Below, piece after piece: positions 39,257-51,511 of a stretch of DNA of 64,000 nucleotides; within the stretch, counting starts at the first letter, position 1, and every line of letters starts with the position of its first letter. Source of the DNA: Hoplostethus atlanticus (lineage: Eukaryota; Chordata; Actinopteri; Trachichthyiformes; Trachichthyidae); the NCBI GenBank assembly GCA_034670405.1, contig JAXDDX010000054.1, forward strand, positions 2,487,001 to 2,551,000, read 5' to 3'. A program made the translations under genes and the position numbers. The notes under the pieces were generated by a model, which did not search any database, had not been told where the DNA came from, and saw only the letters and a program-made list of their open reading frames with translations.

Positions 39257-42200
39257 ATGAACGAGGGATACAGGATGGAAGAGGCAGCCTTCGAGGGTCT
39301 TCCTCTGAGCCAGAGCCTTCCGCTTAGTCAAGACTCATTCCGGGAGCTTTGGGATAACGTGTAAGTTAAAAAGTTAACGTTTCATGGGTAGTAAAGGATT
39401 TCACAATCTACGTTTTGTTGGCACATGTTAACCGATTTGTGCGTTCACCTTTTCTGCAGCATAACGCCTTCAATCAACATTATTCCAACTGTGCCTAATT
39501 TCACCTGGATGCCTGATGTGGCTGCATCGGTAAGCTAACCTACCCATACCGCTTGGCAGTGTCATTGTTTATTTGTTGTTGGAGAAAGCCCTCTATCAGA
39601 TAATAGTCAATATTCATCAGATAATAGTCAAATAAGCAAATAACTTGGCTAATGAAGCTAGAACATCATGAGATAAAAGGATAACTTCAACTTGGGCTCC
39701 ATTTATCAGCAGGTAACTGATTCTCATCCCTCTCCCCACAGCTCATAAACGACCACGTTCTCCCTGGCAGTTTTGATGAGGGCTTGTTTGAGTTGCCCCC
39801 AGATGTGTTGCCTGTGGACAACCTGACTCCCCCAGCCTCCACTGTGCCGACTACAACAGACTACCCTGGGGAGCTTGGCTTCCAGCTGCGCTTCCAAAAG
39901 ACTGGTGTAGCCAAGTCTGTCACTTCGACAGTGAGTAACCGTAGCCAGCCATGAGGCACTACGAGTATTGAACTAGTGATTAGGTGTATATGTGCCTGAT
40001 GTCCTGTCAATCCTGAGTGTAAATTATTAGCAACCTCAGTTGATATGGTTAAGAAATGTTTGAATCCTGGATCGCTACGGATAAAATGAAAAATCAGTCT
40101 GTAAAATCATTTGTGTTATGGCCCTGAACAGTTTAAAGTCCAGATGTGTCTCAGAACTGAATTTGAAAACATATTGAGTGTTGAATTTTTACTCCAAACT
40201 AGACTGAAATAAAAGTTGACAGTTGAATGCAATGAGAATCAAATGCAATTTCAAACCATTATATTCAACTTCAAATTGTGTAATTAAAATTATACAGTTC
40301 AGTTTTTGAATTCAGTTATTCAAGTTGAGCATAACAAACTCAAATAAATTGAATTCAATTTCTGGTGCTAATCTCAGCCCATAGTCATTTTGTAGAGCAC
40401 AGCAGAGATTAGGGGTCCGCTATTTGACCCTTCCACAGAAACAAAAGGGGTTCCTGCAGCTTCACACGCCTGGAAGCGCCATTCACTCTTCAACTCGGTC
40501 ACTCCCATACTGTCATTCTTGCTTGTAATTCTGTTAATTCACTTAAAAATAACTTAACAACACAGGAATTTGTGATTTGATGTTGATTAATTGAAGAAAT
40601 CTGCTATTTAGTAAGTTCCACCGACTAACCATGTAGGTTTTCACCCAAAAGTTAAAAGGAATTTGAAATCGGAGAGAAGTCAAAAACGTTTTGTACTATA
40701 ACAGTAAAGTGAACCATCTTACCTTATTGACACATTAAAATATCCATTGTTTCGTATCTCTCGTGGTGGCATTCATGTGGAATCGTATTCATTGTGACTA
40801 TTCGCTAAAATTTAAGGTCTAGATGTCAGTCACTGTGTTTGAACAGCCAATAGCATGAAGGTTTCACCAATCGGGGCACTGCAATTGGTCAATCTAGTTT
40901 TAGGTTAGGGTCTTCTGCCTTTTAAGCTACCGCCCCCTGTGACATGCTCCCTGGTCTCTGGGGAAAGTTGCAGGCTGGTTGCAAAGCACGGCTCTGACAT
41001 GACAGGGCATGTTCCTTCTGCTGTCTTCTCCCAGCACAGAGAGGGTTAAAAATGGACGAGCGCAAGGTATGATAAACAAAATCAAAGTTAAGATTTGTCA
41101 GATTCTAAGTTGTGGGTTTTGTTAAGTTGTCATGTAGTTTTCATTTATTGCTCTTTGGTTTGTTTGATTGCGTTGTTTGATCCTGATGGTTTAGGTTTGA
41201 GTTTTAGTCCTCATAATGGTGTGCCCTTTTTTCTAAGACGAAGCCCTCAGACCACTTCTTGACTTTTAAATCATTGTTCTGTTATCATGCCACCAAGTTT
41301 TTTGCTCTGCAAGATGTAAAGATCCATTTCTTTTTCTCTTTCTTTTAGTATTCAGTGCAGCTCAATAAGCTTTATTGTCAGCTTGCTAAGACCTGCCCAT
41401 TGGAGGTGTTGGTGACCATGGAACCCCCTCAAGGTGCCGTCCTCAGAGCCACCGCTGTCTACAAGAAGACCGAGCACGTGGCCGAAGTTGTCTGTTGCTG
41501 TCCCCACCACCAGAATAAAGATGGTAAGAAAAGGGTGACATGAGAACGTGTGCGTCGGTGAAAGTGGTGCATTTGTATAGTGGAGGAATGTTTGTGGTCA
41601 TTGTATGAAGACTGATGCTGCAAAATGTACCCTTTTTAAACTCTTGTAATGATGTGCAGAGAGAAAACCGAGGAACTTCCCTGTCTCCTCCTAACTGTTT
41701 CCCGTCTAGTTGTGGAGCATCGCAGCCATTTGATCCGGGTGGAGGGCAGTCAGAGGGCCCAGTACTTGGAGGACCTCCACACCAAGAGGCAGAGTGTCAC
41801 TGTGCCCTACGAGCCTCCACAGGTACGGCTTCCCCACTTGCTTCATTTGAAGGAGAATATAGTTCATTACATTTTTTTTATCTACAGCGCTATAATCAAC
41901 CATCATATACCGTTCCCAAGGAGTGTACATATTACTTTTTAGTTTTAGCTATTTTTGCTTTTTAGCACGCATCAGCCTCTAATATTGTTCCTCACTTTGT
42001 TGTTGTTTTGTAAATCAGTCCAAAAATTCATACTTGAAATACGTATATAAACTACAGCAATTGAAATGTTTTGGGCAAATTCTCCCAAGTTGAAATATTG
42101 ATTTATTGGGCTTGGTGTTGTGTAAAGTAATGTTGAAGTGGCTCTCAAAAGTGGGATCTGGACACCCTCATGAGGAGGTCTGAAGGGAACAAAAAAGAAC

Positions 42201-43396
42201 AATTTTACTATTATATCTACTAGTTGCCACGCTACAAATAATCCCATGTAGTTAGATATTATTAAAATTGTTGCACATTTCTTGTTTCAGCTGGGCTCCG
42301 AGTGTACCACGGTTCTGCTGAATTTCATGTGTAACAGCTCCTGCATGGGAGGCATGAACCGCCGCCCCATCCTTACCATCCTCACCCTCGAGGCACCCGA
42401 GTAAGTCTGTTTTCTCTGTACGGATGTGATGAGAGTGTGTGGGAGGGAGGGAGTGTTAATATCGGTCTTAACATCTGCAGGGGTGCCGTTCTTTAGCTGA
42501 CTGTGTTTCTGAACCCCCCTGTGGAGGGTGGCAAGCAAAAAGAAAATTTCCCTGGGGGGGGGCAGGGGTCAATAAAATATCACATGATGTTTATTTATTT
42601 TCCAAACAGTTGCTCAGACTTCATTTTGTTTGGCCCTAACTGCTCTCTACTCCCTCCTAGGGGTCAGGTTTTGGGCCGGAGATGCTTTGAGGTGCGCGTT
42701 TGCGCATGTCCAGGCAGGGACCGCAAAACCGAAGAGGAAAATGTCAACAAGGTTCAGAACGGCACCAAGTCCACCAAGAAAAAGAGTAGGTTTTTTGCTG
42801 TGTTCCATTGATTTCAAACTGCTTCCCCCCCTTTGCGTCCTATTTCCTCGCTAACCTTGCTTCCTGTTCCCTCAGGGAGCATGCCTGCCCCTGACACAAC
42901 GGTGGTAAAGAAACACAAATCTGCCTCTAGTGCAGAAGAGGAAGAGAAGGAGGTGTTTGTCCTGAATGTGAGTACACACACACACACACAGTGTTACGAA
43001 GATGAAGCTGGTTGTGTCCACCTCTGTTGTAACTGAGGTTTCCATTCAGTTTGATGGACATAGTTTTGATCTCTCCCCCAGGTCCGTGGACGGGAGCGCT
43101 TCGACATGCTCAAAAAAATCAATGATGGCCTGGAGCTGCTGGAGAAAGAGAAGTAAGCTGGACATTCAGTTGACCAACCCTGCATCAGCAACATGCTTAG
43201 TACAAACACTTGAGTACTAATTAACAGCAAAAATGTTTCTTAACGAGTCATTTAGTCTCTTTACTAAATATGAAAAACGTATTTGTCTGAATTGTGAAAC
43301 ATTCTGCAAAATGGAGTGCGTTAATTTTACGTCGGTGCAGTTTTGCTTCTTTCAAAAACGTTCTTGTCATATATGTTGTCTTATGATCATGAAAAG

Positions 43397-43428
<32 letters not shown>

Positions 43429-44057
43429 CACCATACATCACTGTATTACAGCAGTACATGACAAACCGAGCAAGTTCACAATGTAATGTAACGGCATCAA
43501 AATCATCGGTGTATGAGAAGAGGGTTCTGGCCGTTTTGTGAAAAATTGCAGCAAAGACGTGAAAATTTAGAGTTACATTTTCCATTTATCCATCTGTGTG
43601 TCGTGAGTGATCTCGTAGACAGCGCTGATTGGGTTTTGACGAAAACGTCACACAGCACTTTCAAAATTACTCTGATTGACCCAGAGGAGGTGCTACAAAC
43701 ACAAACAGCTTGGTAGAGTTCAGGTATAGAGTGAGGTGTCTTACCCTGACTGAATGATCTTGTTTTCAATCAATCAATCAATCAATAGCAGGGAATCTTG
43801 CTGGGACAACTGTCCAAGAGGCGCAGGCAATCCTTTTCTTGCTTCTTGAGATCTAAAGTCCATTTGCTCAGCTTATGTGTTGGTGTCACCCGCTGTTTTC
43901 TCCCATCTTGTTGCCTGTGATCATGTGGCTCACTGGGCTCGTCCTGTCTGTTTCCCTCCACAGTAAGAAGGTCAAAGTTGTGGTGAAGCAAGAGGCCCCT
44001 CTGCCCTCCACTGGCAAGCGACCCCTGCATAGAGGAGAGAGGAGCGATAGTGATTGA
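39257..44057 (+). CDS. tp53: Tumour suppressor p53
   Basis: Ten coding exons: 39257-39360, 39460-39529, 39742-39930, 41349-41523, 41710-41822, 42291-42400, 42661-42785, 42876-42967, 43082-43152 and 43964-44057. They give 380 residues. The N-terminus has the MDM2/TAF-binding helix ([12 protein letters not shown]). The DNA-binding domain contains [44 protein letters not shown] and [18 protein letters not shown]. Zinc ligands equivalent to human C176, H179, C238 and C242 are present. The tetramerisation domain is [25 protein letters not shown], and the tail ends GERSDSD. R248/R249, R273 and R280 equivalents are intact. The motif that is VVRRCPHH in human and zebrafish is VVCCCPHH here (C170, C171). 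The first ATG (39257) is used; a second in-frame ATG lies six codons later. Confidence 0.97.
40840..41014 (+). promoter_or_regulatory. tp53: Candidate internal p53-responsive promoter in tp53 intron 4
   Basis: There are three CCAAT/ATTGG boxes (40847-40851, 40867-40871, 40884-40888). A half-site TGACATGCTC (40940-40949) matches RRRCWWGYYY at 9 of 10. A 20-bp site at 40995-41014 has a perfect second half (GGGCATGTTC) and a weak first half (TGACATGACA). It lies in the same intron that carries the internal promoter of human delta133 and zebrafish delta113 p53. Confidence 0.55.
41052..41066 (+). CDS. tp53: Candidate alternative first coding exon of an N-terminally truncated p53
   Basis: An ATG with strong context (aaaATGg) opens five codons, MDERK, ending at a donor (cgcaag|gtatga). 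The exon ends in phase 0, and exon 5 (41349) starts in phase 0. Splicing would therefore give MDERK-YSVQLNK, with 264 residues in all. That protein lacks the transactivation and proline-rich parts and starts at the DNA-binding domain. It lies 38 bp downstream of the candidate p53 response element. Transcription is inferred, not shown. Confidence 0.45.
43403..43428. repeat. (TA)n microsatellite in tp53 intron
   Basis: About 12 TA units. A (CAAT)n run lies in the same intron at 43768-43788. Confidence 0.9.
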
Positions 44058-44718
44058 TTTGTTGCTCGTGATCATGGAGAGAGAAAAAATCTCAAATTTT
44101 AATGTTTATATTTCAGCCATTGGAGTTGATTCCTCCTGCTGCTTGCAGACCATCTGACTCTGTACAGCCAAACCGTTTACTGTGCAACAAGTACTGCCAT
44201 TTTTGACTCGCCGCATTTGGCTTGGCTGAAGGTTTATTAATGTTAAACATATGACATGATACATTTTATGTATGTAGGTCTGTCCAATGTTCAGTGTTTA
44301 ATTCGAGTGGCCAGTCCTTTGTGTTTAAATGTACTCTTTGTGCTGGTTTGCAAGCTGCCCCAACCCCAGCTATGGGACCATCCAGCCCCCCAACCCCACC
44401 CCCTTACACAGCACTTTGGTGTGTGTCGTTCGACCAATCAGTCAGAGTTAACTGTAACCACTTTTTTACACTGCCATAATTCAATTGGTTTGTATACAGG
44501 CATTTCCTTTTTTTATTTCTGTATCGTCATAGATTATTTTTGGGAACGTAGTTTTGTATAAGAGCTTTATCTTTCTCTGAATAATGTTTTTTCATTGTTT
44601 TTTATTTTTTCATGTTCTTTTTTTTGTACTAATTCATATTTTGTACTTTACTTAAATTGAGGTGCTATTGAGAAATGAATGCCCGATTTAAAAAAACAAA
44701 CAAAAAAAGAACAACCAA

Positions 44719-44724
44719 AATAAA
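44719..44724 (+). terminator. tp53: Polyadenylation signal AATAAA of tp53
   Basis: Canonical hexamer 660 nt after the stop, followed by a T-rich stretch (gttgttttttctttt). Confidence 0.75.
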
Positions 44725-46078
44725 GGTATTATGCAGAATTAAAGCGTTGTTTTTTCTTTTACTTAATCATAGTGTATTTAAAGGGTTTTTCCACTGTGGA
44801 ACTTAAATCCATTTAATGTTGACAATGATACTGGCCTGCTCAAGCTTTGCATCCCTGGTCCCTGTTAGTAGACATCAGTCCCCATATGTCCAATTAACAG
44901 TTTGCATGCGTGCGGGACAAATGCAAAACCAACAGATGATACAGCCAGAGGTGAATAGAGCCTTGTGCTGGGAGTCAAATGTGCTGTTTATCACCTGTTT
45001 ACCTTCCCAGTTGGTGGAACAGGTGTGTATTGTATTGTGTGAAATAATTTACAGGTGAGAGGATGCATCAATAGGGGAGTAGTTAGAAATATATAGACCG
45101 TTCCTCTCTCTACTGGAGTCAAATTGGTTTGGATGTCGCTTCAGTAAAAGAAGTGCCCAGAATCCAGGATCCACTGGGAACCGTTATGGATCATTTATCA
45201 ATCCAGGGTAAAGTCTGTATTTTGATTTTATGGGGTAAGTCTTTTCTCAACAGTGTTTAAGCTTATTGTGACGTATAGTTTACAAAGTGCTTTAGAAGAA
45301 ATCATAAAAAGGCATAAGTCAAATTGATTAAAACATCAAGAATGAAAAGGGAAGCAAATATGGTAAAAAATAGAGAGATGGGAACACATGTCAAGTATGA
45401 TCAGTTCCAGCGATGTTGATTTTGAGCTGCGCAAAGTTTAAGATAACATTATCTTTCCAACAATAACTAAGATACGACTTGACAGATCTGAAGAACCCTG
45501 CAATTAAACTGTTTTAGTTTGTTGATACCTATTCGCTTACAGAAATGCTATCTTTATTACTGACTTTATCATGAGCAGATGTTCACTGCTATCAGAACGG
45601 CCTCACTGCCCACTTTTCAGGTGATAAGTTGTTGTAGATATGTCTGAAATGTCTAGAAGCCTGACCAGACTGATAAAAACACTATAAATGTTATATATGC
45701 TGCCCACTGCTGAGTACATTGAACGTTTCATTTTATCGGTACTAAACTGACCACACTGATAACCGTCAATGTGTTGTATGTTGTTCACTGTATGAACCAT
45801 GGGCACTGTTTTCTGTGTTCGCCATGCAAACTGAGTTTCCCCTCTGGCTATAAATGGTATTATATTGGATTAGATTGTAAAATGTTATATATTCTGTATG
45901 TTGACATACTGTAGAGATTATAGAAGAGTACATTCTACATCTTTAGACTTTGATATATCACAGAAAACTGGAAAAAAATTATTTGGGTGTTAAGATAACT
46001 TTTCTGTGGATTGTAACTGCTTTTGGATTTAGCTTGTAAGCGCAGAATGACGTGTTTCCTCTTGTTTCCTATTTCCAG
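44725..46078. other. Intergenic region upstream of the lectin/FN3 gene
   Basis: The start codon and signal-peptide exon of the downstream lectin gene should lie here but were not identified. A TATA-like gCTATAAATgg at about 45847-45857 is a possible core promoter. Otherwise it is AT-rich and featureless. Confidence 0.45.
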
Positions 46079-49000
46079 CTCCAGTGTTGTTGTGCGGTGT
46101 GGTGGAGCAGCAGTACATCCTCCAGCCCGGTCCCGCCACCTGGGATCGGGCCAGGGCCCACTGCATGGTAGGAATATTGGAAGGGTCACCATTTTCAGAT
46201 ACTGAGGCGGCGGCACTGAATTATTAGTATCAATTAAATTATTAGTAAGGTGGATGATTTTAACTATATACTATTCTGTTAGATTAGAAATTGTTAGATT
46301 AGAAATTGTATGTGCTGTCAATGTAATCAGAAATTTTAAAAAAATTGACCTTGGTTTGGTTCTATTTAACATTTGTAAAGCTAATTTATCCCCCCTACTA
46401 CTACTATATTTTTGATATTTTGTAGTTTGTATATTGCTGTGTGCTTTCTTTCTTGTTACTTGGTACATCCACTGCTGTATAACTCCAATTAGATGTATTA
46501 ATAAAGAGCCTTCTAAATACAGTTAAAAAAACAGAAAATAAATATAAGAACATAGAAGAGTACCAGAAGTGTAAAAAAACCCCTCATATGAACGTAGTAT
46601 GAAGTGCTGCATGTCGGATCAATACCACATCTCCATATTGTTCTCTAGTGGATTGTCTTTAAACTATCACTTAACCACCCATACCCTATCAGGCCTGTTA
46701 CAAAGACCTGGTGACCCTGACCCCTGCCAACATCCTGACCATCGTCCGTAACCTCTCCTCTGACTCTTACTGGATTGGCCTCCGCAAGAACCTCAACACC
46801 ACGAACCTCAACACCACGCTCCTCAACTCTACCATGGCCTGGTCCCGTTGGGCCAATGGAGATCCCCTCACCTTCCAGAACTGGTACCCAGGCCGACCCA
46901 TGGCCAAACCTCAGGCACCTCCAGCTCCTCCATTCACCACAGTTGAGACCATGACAGACACGACCAGCACGACCTGCATGACCAGCGTGACCAGCGTGAC
47001 CGACGTGACCGATGTGCCAGACGTGCCAGACGTGACCGGGGTGACCGGGGTGACCGGGGTGACGGACGTGACCGGCATGACAGATGTGCCAGACGTGACA
47101 GACGTGACAGACCTGACCGGCGTGACAGATGTGACACACGTGAGAGGCGTGAGAGGCATGAGAGGCGTGACCGGGGTGACGGACGTGACCGGCATGACAG
47201 ATGTGCCAGACGTGCCAGACGTGACCGGCATGACAGACCTGACCGGCGTGACAGACGTGACAGACGTGACAGACGTGACCGGCATGACAGACCTGACCGG
47301 CGTGACAGACGTGACAGACGTGACAGACGTGACAGACGTGACCGGCATGACAGACCTGACCGGCGTGACAGATGTGACAGACGTGACAGACCTGACCGGC
47401 ATGACAGATGTGCCACACGTGAGAGGCGTGAGAGGCGTGAGAGGCGTGACCGGGGTGACGGACGTGACCGGCATGACAGATGTGACAGACGTGACAGACG
47501 TGACAGACCTGACCGGCATGACAGACCTGACCGGCGTGACAGACGTGACAGACCTGACCGGCATGACAGATGTGCCACACGTGAGAGGCGTGACCGGGGT
47601 GACCGGGGTGACCGGGGAGACGCTACCGGCATGACAGATGTGGCCACACGTGAGAGGCGTGACCGGGGTGACCGGGGTGACCGGGGTGACGGACGTGACC
47701 GGGCATGACAGATGTGCCAGACGTGACAGACGTGACAGACCTGACCGGCATGACAGATGTGCCACACGTGAGAGGCGTGACCGGGGTGACGGACGTGACC
47801 GGCATGACAGATGTGCCAGACGTGACAGACGTGACAGACCTGACCGGCATGACAGATGTGCCACACGTGAGAGGCGTGACCGGGGTGACCGGGGTGACCG
47901 GGGTGACCGGGGTGACGGACGTGACCGGCATGACAGATGTGACAGACGTGACAGACCTGACCGGCGTGACAGATGTGCCACACGTGAGAGGCGTGACCCG
48001 GGGTGACCGGGGTGACCGGGGTGACGGACGTGACCGGCATGACAGATGTGCCAGACGTGACAGACGTGACAGACCTGACCGGCGTGACAGATGTGCCACA
48101 CGTGAGAGGCGTGACCGGGGTGACCGGGGTGACGGACGTGACCGGCATGACAGATGTGCCAGACGTGACAGACGTGACAGACCTGACCGGCATGACAGAT
48201 GTGCCACACGTGAGAGGCATGAGAGACGTGAGAGGGGTGACAGACGTGACCGGCGTGACAGATGTGCCACACGTGAGAGGCGTGAGAGGCGTGACCGGGG
48301 TGACGGACGTGGCGGACGTGACGGACGTGACGGGCGTGACAGTCATGACAGACGTGACATCACCTGGCATGCTGGTGTCACCTGGTGTCACTGGGATCAG
48401 CCAAGCTAATAGTACTAGTGGTGATGGGTATATTGAAGACCCTTGTGTAGCCATGCTCAGCTTCGGGGCATGGTTTGAGAAGGACTGCTTGACGCTTCTG
48501 TCTTATATTTGTTATGAAGGTAGGATTCGTTCAAAACTGCATTGTTCTTGCTTCTTCGTCCCACCATCTTTACCCAAATCATAATCATCATCCTATTTCC
48601 AATCACAGACCCTTTCGAGGTCGATGCCACGGTAGACAATGTGACTTCCATCAGTGGCACTCTGAGCTGGTTGGCGGGGCCTGGTGACATCAGCGGATAC
48701 CGGGTAGAGGTGAAAGGTGACTTTAACCTGACAGTAGTGAACCTGACAGAGTTGACCTATGACCTTGTCAACCTGACGGCAGGCACCCGGTACTCTGTCC
48801 AGGTCTTCCCCATTAAGTGTGAGAGAGACCTCACCCCGCAGAATGTCACCTTCTACACCAGTGAGTTTACCTCCTTCTACAACCAAGCATTGCATTGCTT
48901 TACTGATTTTACTGAAACTTGGAGGGATGATGCATCTTGTCACTGATTGGCCCAAGGGGTGCCTGCATCATTCGTGGCGGGGCGACATGTTTACTTGTTT

Positions 49001-51477
49001 TAATGTGAACCTACTTTCCTCTTTTACTTTTATCACACTTATTACGTTGTACATGTCATGTTTCTACGATGCCGTTACAAACTCAGCGACCATGATGCTT
49101 TCTTTCAGGGCCCAAGGAGGTCAAAAACCTTACTGTCACCATGGTAACGGAAAAATCTGTCTCTCTGAGCTGGAGTCGCCCAGAGGGAAGGTTGGAGTTC
49201 TACCATGTTAAGGTTTGGGGTGGACCTGACCCGATAAGTGTTAACGAGACCACAGAGAGTGGAACGATCAAGAACTTAATACCAGGAGGCTTTTACACAT
49301 TTGATGTCACCGCACAAATCAAGGACCACTCCAGAGGGGGAGAGACAGTTAGCATCTCTAGCTATACGAGTGAGTGAAATGGTCACTATTTGGGTCTTTA
49401 CATCTGACGCTGCTCAAATCAATCAGTATTGGTATAAAATAATACATATTTCTACTGATAGAAAAGGGTTATATTGTTATATATATATATTATATATATT
49501 GGATATAGGCTAAATAGGCTGGGTGTCGCAATTTCTTCATAGCTTTTTATCTCAAAGATTATTTTACTCATTTATTTACATTATAATTTTGTTTTTTTAT
49601 TAATTTTCACAACGTTCTGACAGTTGACCTGGATTTTTACGAGATTTAGAGGTGTTATAAATTTTGTGTGATTGTAGGCAGGGTCATCATGATTGACAGT
49701 AAACAGGGTGATGTTCAGTCTTTTTTTTTTTCTTTTTCTCCTCTACTCCAGAGCCCGGTACGGTGTCCGATCTCAAAGTGTCTGATAACCGGAAAGACTC
49801 CCTGCTGCTTTCCTGGAAGCCACCGGAGGGAAACACCACAGGATACCGGGTGAAGGCTCTGAACAGCACCAATGAGTAGGTTCAGTCACTTCAGTCAAGT
49901 TGGTCAACATGAGCGTGCCTGTTACATGATTTCTGGGTATTGAAGTTCAGATAGTTACCTCTCACTGCCAATTGGGGCCATCAAAGTTGCTAGGTGCAGC
50001 TTTGAATTATGGGAATAATAAATAGTAATGTGATACTTTATTGATCCCCTCTCCACAGGGCGGTCAAAGGGTTCACCTACAAAATAGCACCCCTGGGTCT
50101 GTTAGGTATTCAGGTGTCTGCTGAACCCACGGCCTCCCTACTCACCATGCCACCGCCTAACTTTCGAAAGGTTGACATTTGCAGAGATGCGCGCTTCTTA
50201 GCCGTTTCAATCACGCAGCTGTTTCTCTTCCCAATAGCACATTGTTCATTGATGACGTTGACCAGACTCATGTGAAGGTGACCGGGCTGACAGCAGGCAC
50301 CAAGCTGTGGCTCAGCGTGGTGGCGCTGGCCAACGGCTCTCTGGAGGGGAGCAGCGCCACCGTCATTAACTTCACCGGTGACTATAGACTGGGCTAATGG
50401 TTTGGTTGATCGCTTGATCGACTCTAATTTCACCTCTCTGTGCACTGTAGTTAAGTGCTGTGTGACTAGATGGATGGATGGATGGATGGATAGATGGATA
50501 GATGGATAGATAGATAGTGTTATATTTAGTGATATCATTGTCTTTGTGCTGATTCTGGCCCTATTAGGTCCGGCACCAATTCCGAGGTTAAATTTGGACC
50601 CAACAAGTGACAGCATCTTCGCTAGCTGGCGCCTTCCTGAGGATAATTATGAATTTTTCACTGTTGAGCACCAGCAGAGTGGCTCCGACAAAAAAACAAC
50701 TCAAAACTGCGAAACAAACAGTCTGAGTCTGCCGCAACTGAAGTCTGGGACCGAGTACACAGTGACAGTCCTCACCGTCAACGGACATCTCAAGAGCGAC
50801 CCAGTGGTCCGTCACATCTTCACCTGTAAGTGACTTCACCCCCTATTGACCTTCCCTCTAATGTCCGTGTAGATGTCTTGTCTTTCTCTCTGTCTTTTCC
50901 GGATTGCGTTATAGATGCGGTAGAAAATCTGAAGTAAAACATTGTCAGGCAAACTTTGACTGCTCGATAAAGTCTCGTCCCCCTTTTAGTGCCAGTGGCG
51001 CCCGTTGATGCCCGAATCAAATCCAAAGATAAAAGCAGCATCAACCTTGAGTGGACTCCTCCTGTCAACACGGCGTCATACCAGTACTTCGTCACAGTCC
51101 ACACCCCCTTCTGGGGCCGCACATGGCATAAGGAAGTGCAGAACGCAACCAGCTTCGAGTTTAGTGGCTTGAACTCAGGGACCAAGTATTACTTTGGGGT
51201 GCAAACAGTGGCGGGGCTTAACAAAAGCTCTTCCACCAATACATCGGGGCACACAGGTGAGATAATCAGACTTGGGTCAAATTGTCTTTAACAAAATCAT
51301 TTTTTAGCATTTCTTTGTCACATATAGGATAACACAAGTCAATGTAGTGTGTTTACGTGACTGACAACTTCCATCCCTATCTGAATCGTCCCAATGTGGA
51401 GAGCCCCACTCACTGGCTAGTCCAATACTGTCAATATACATGAACACAAATGTCTTTCCTTGCCCCAGCTTCCTCTT

Positions 51478-51511
<34 letters not shown>

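Noticed and set aside
46645..48454. Very long open frames of 200-500 codons on the minus strand across the lectin repeat (His/Cys- or Ser/Arg-rich).
   Set aside because: They arise because the 9-bp nonamer lacks stop codons in most frames; the sense-strand lectin halves show the true coding direction.
50059..50105. Possible extra exon ggcggtcaaagggttcacc in the third FN3 module.
   Set aside because: Including it breaks the phase needed at the acceptor 50238; direct joining of 49875 to 50238 gives a continuous FN3 domain.
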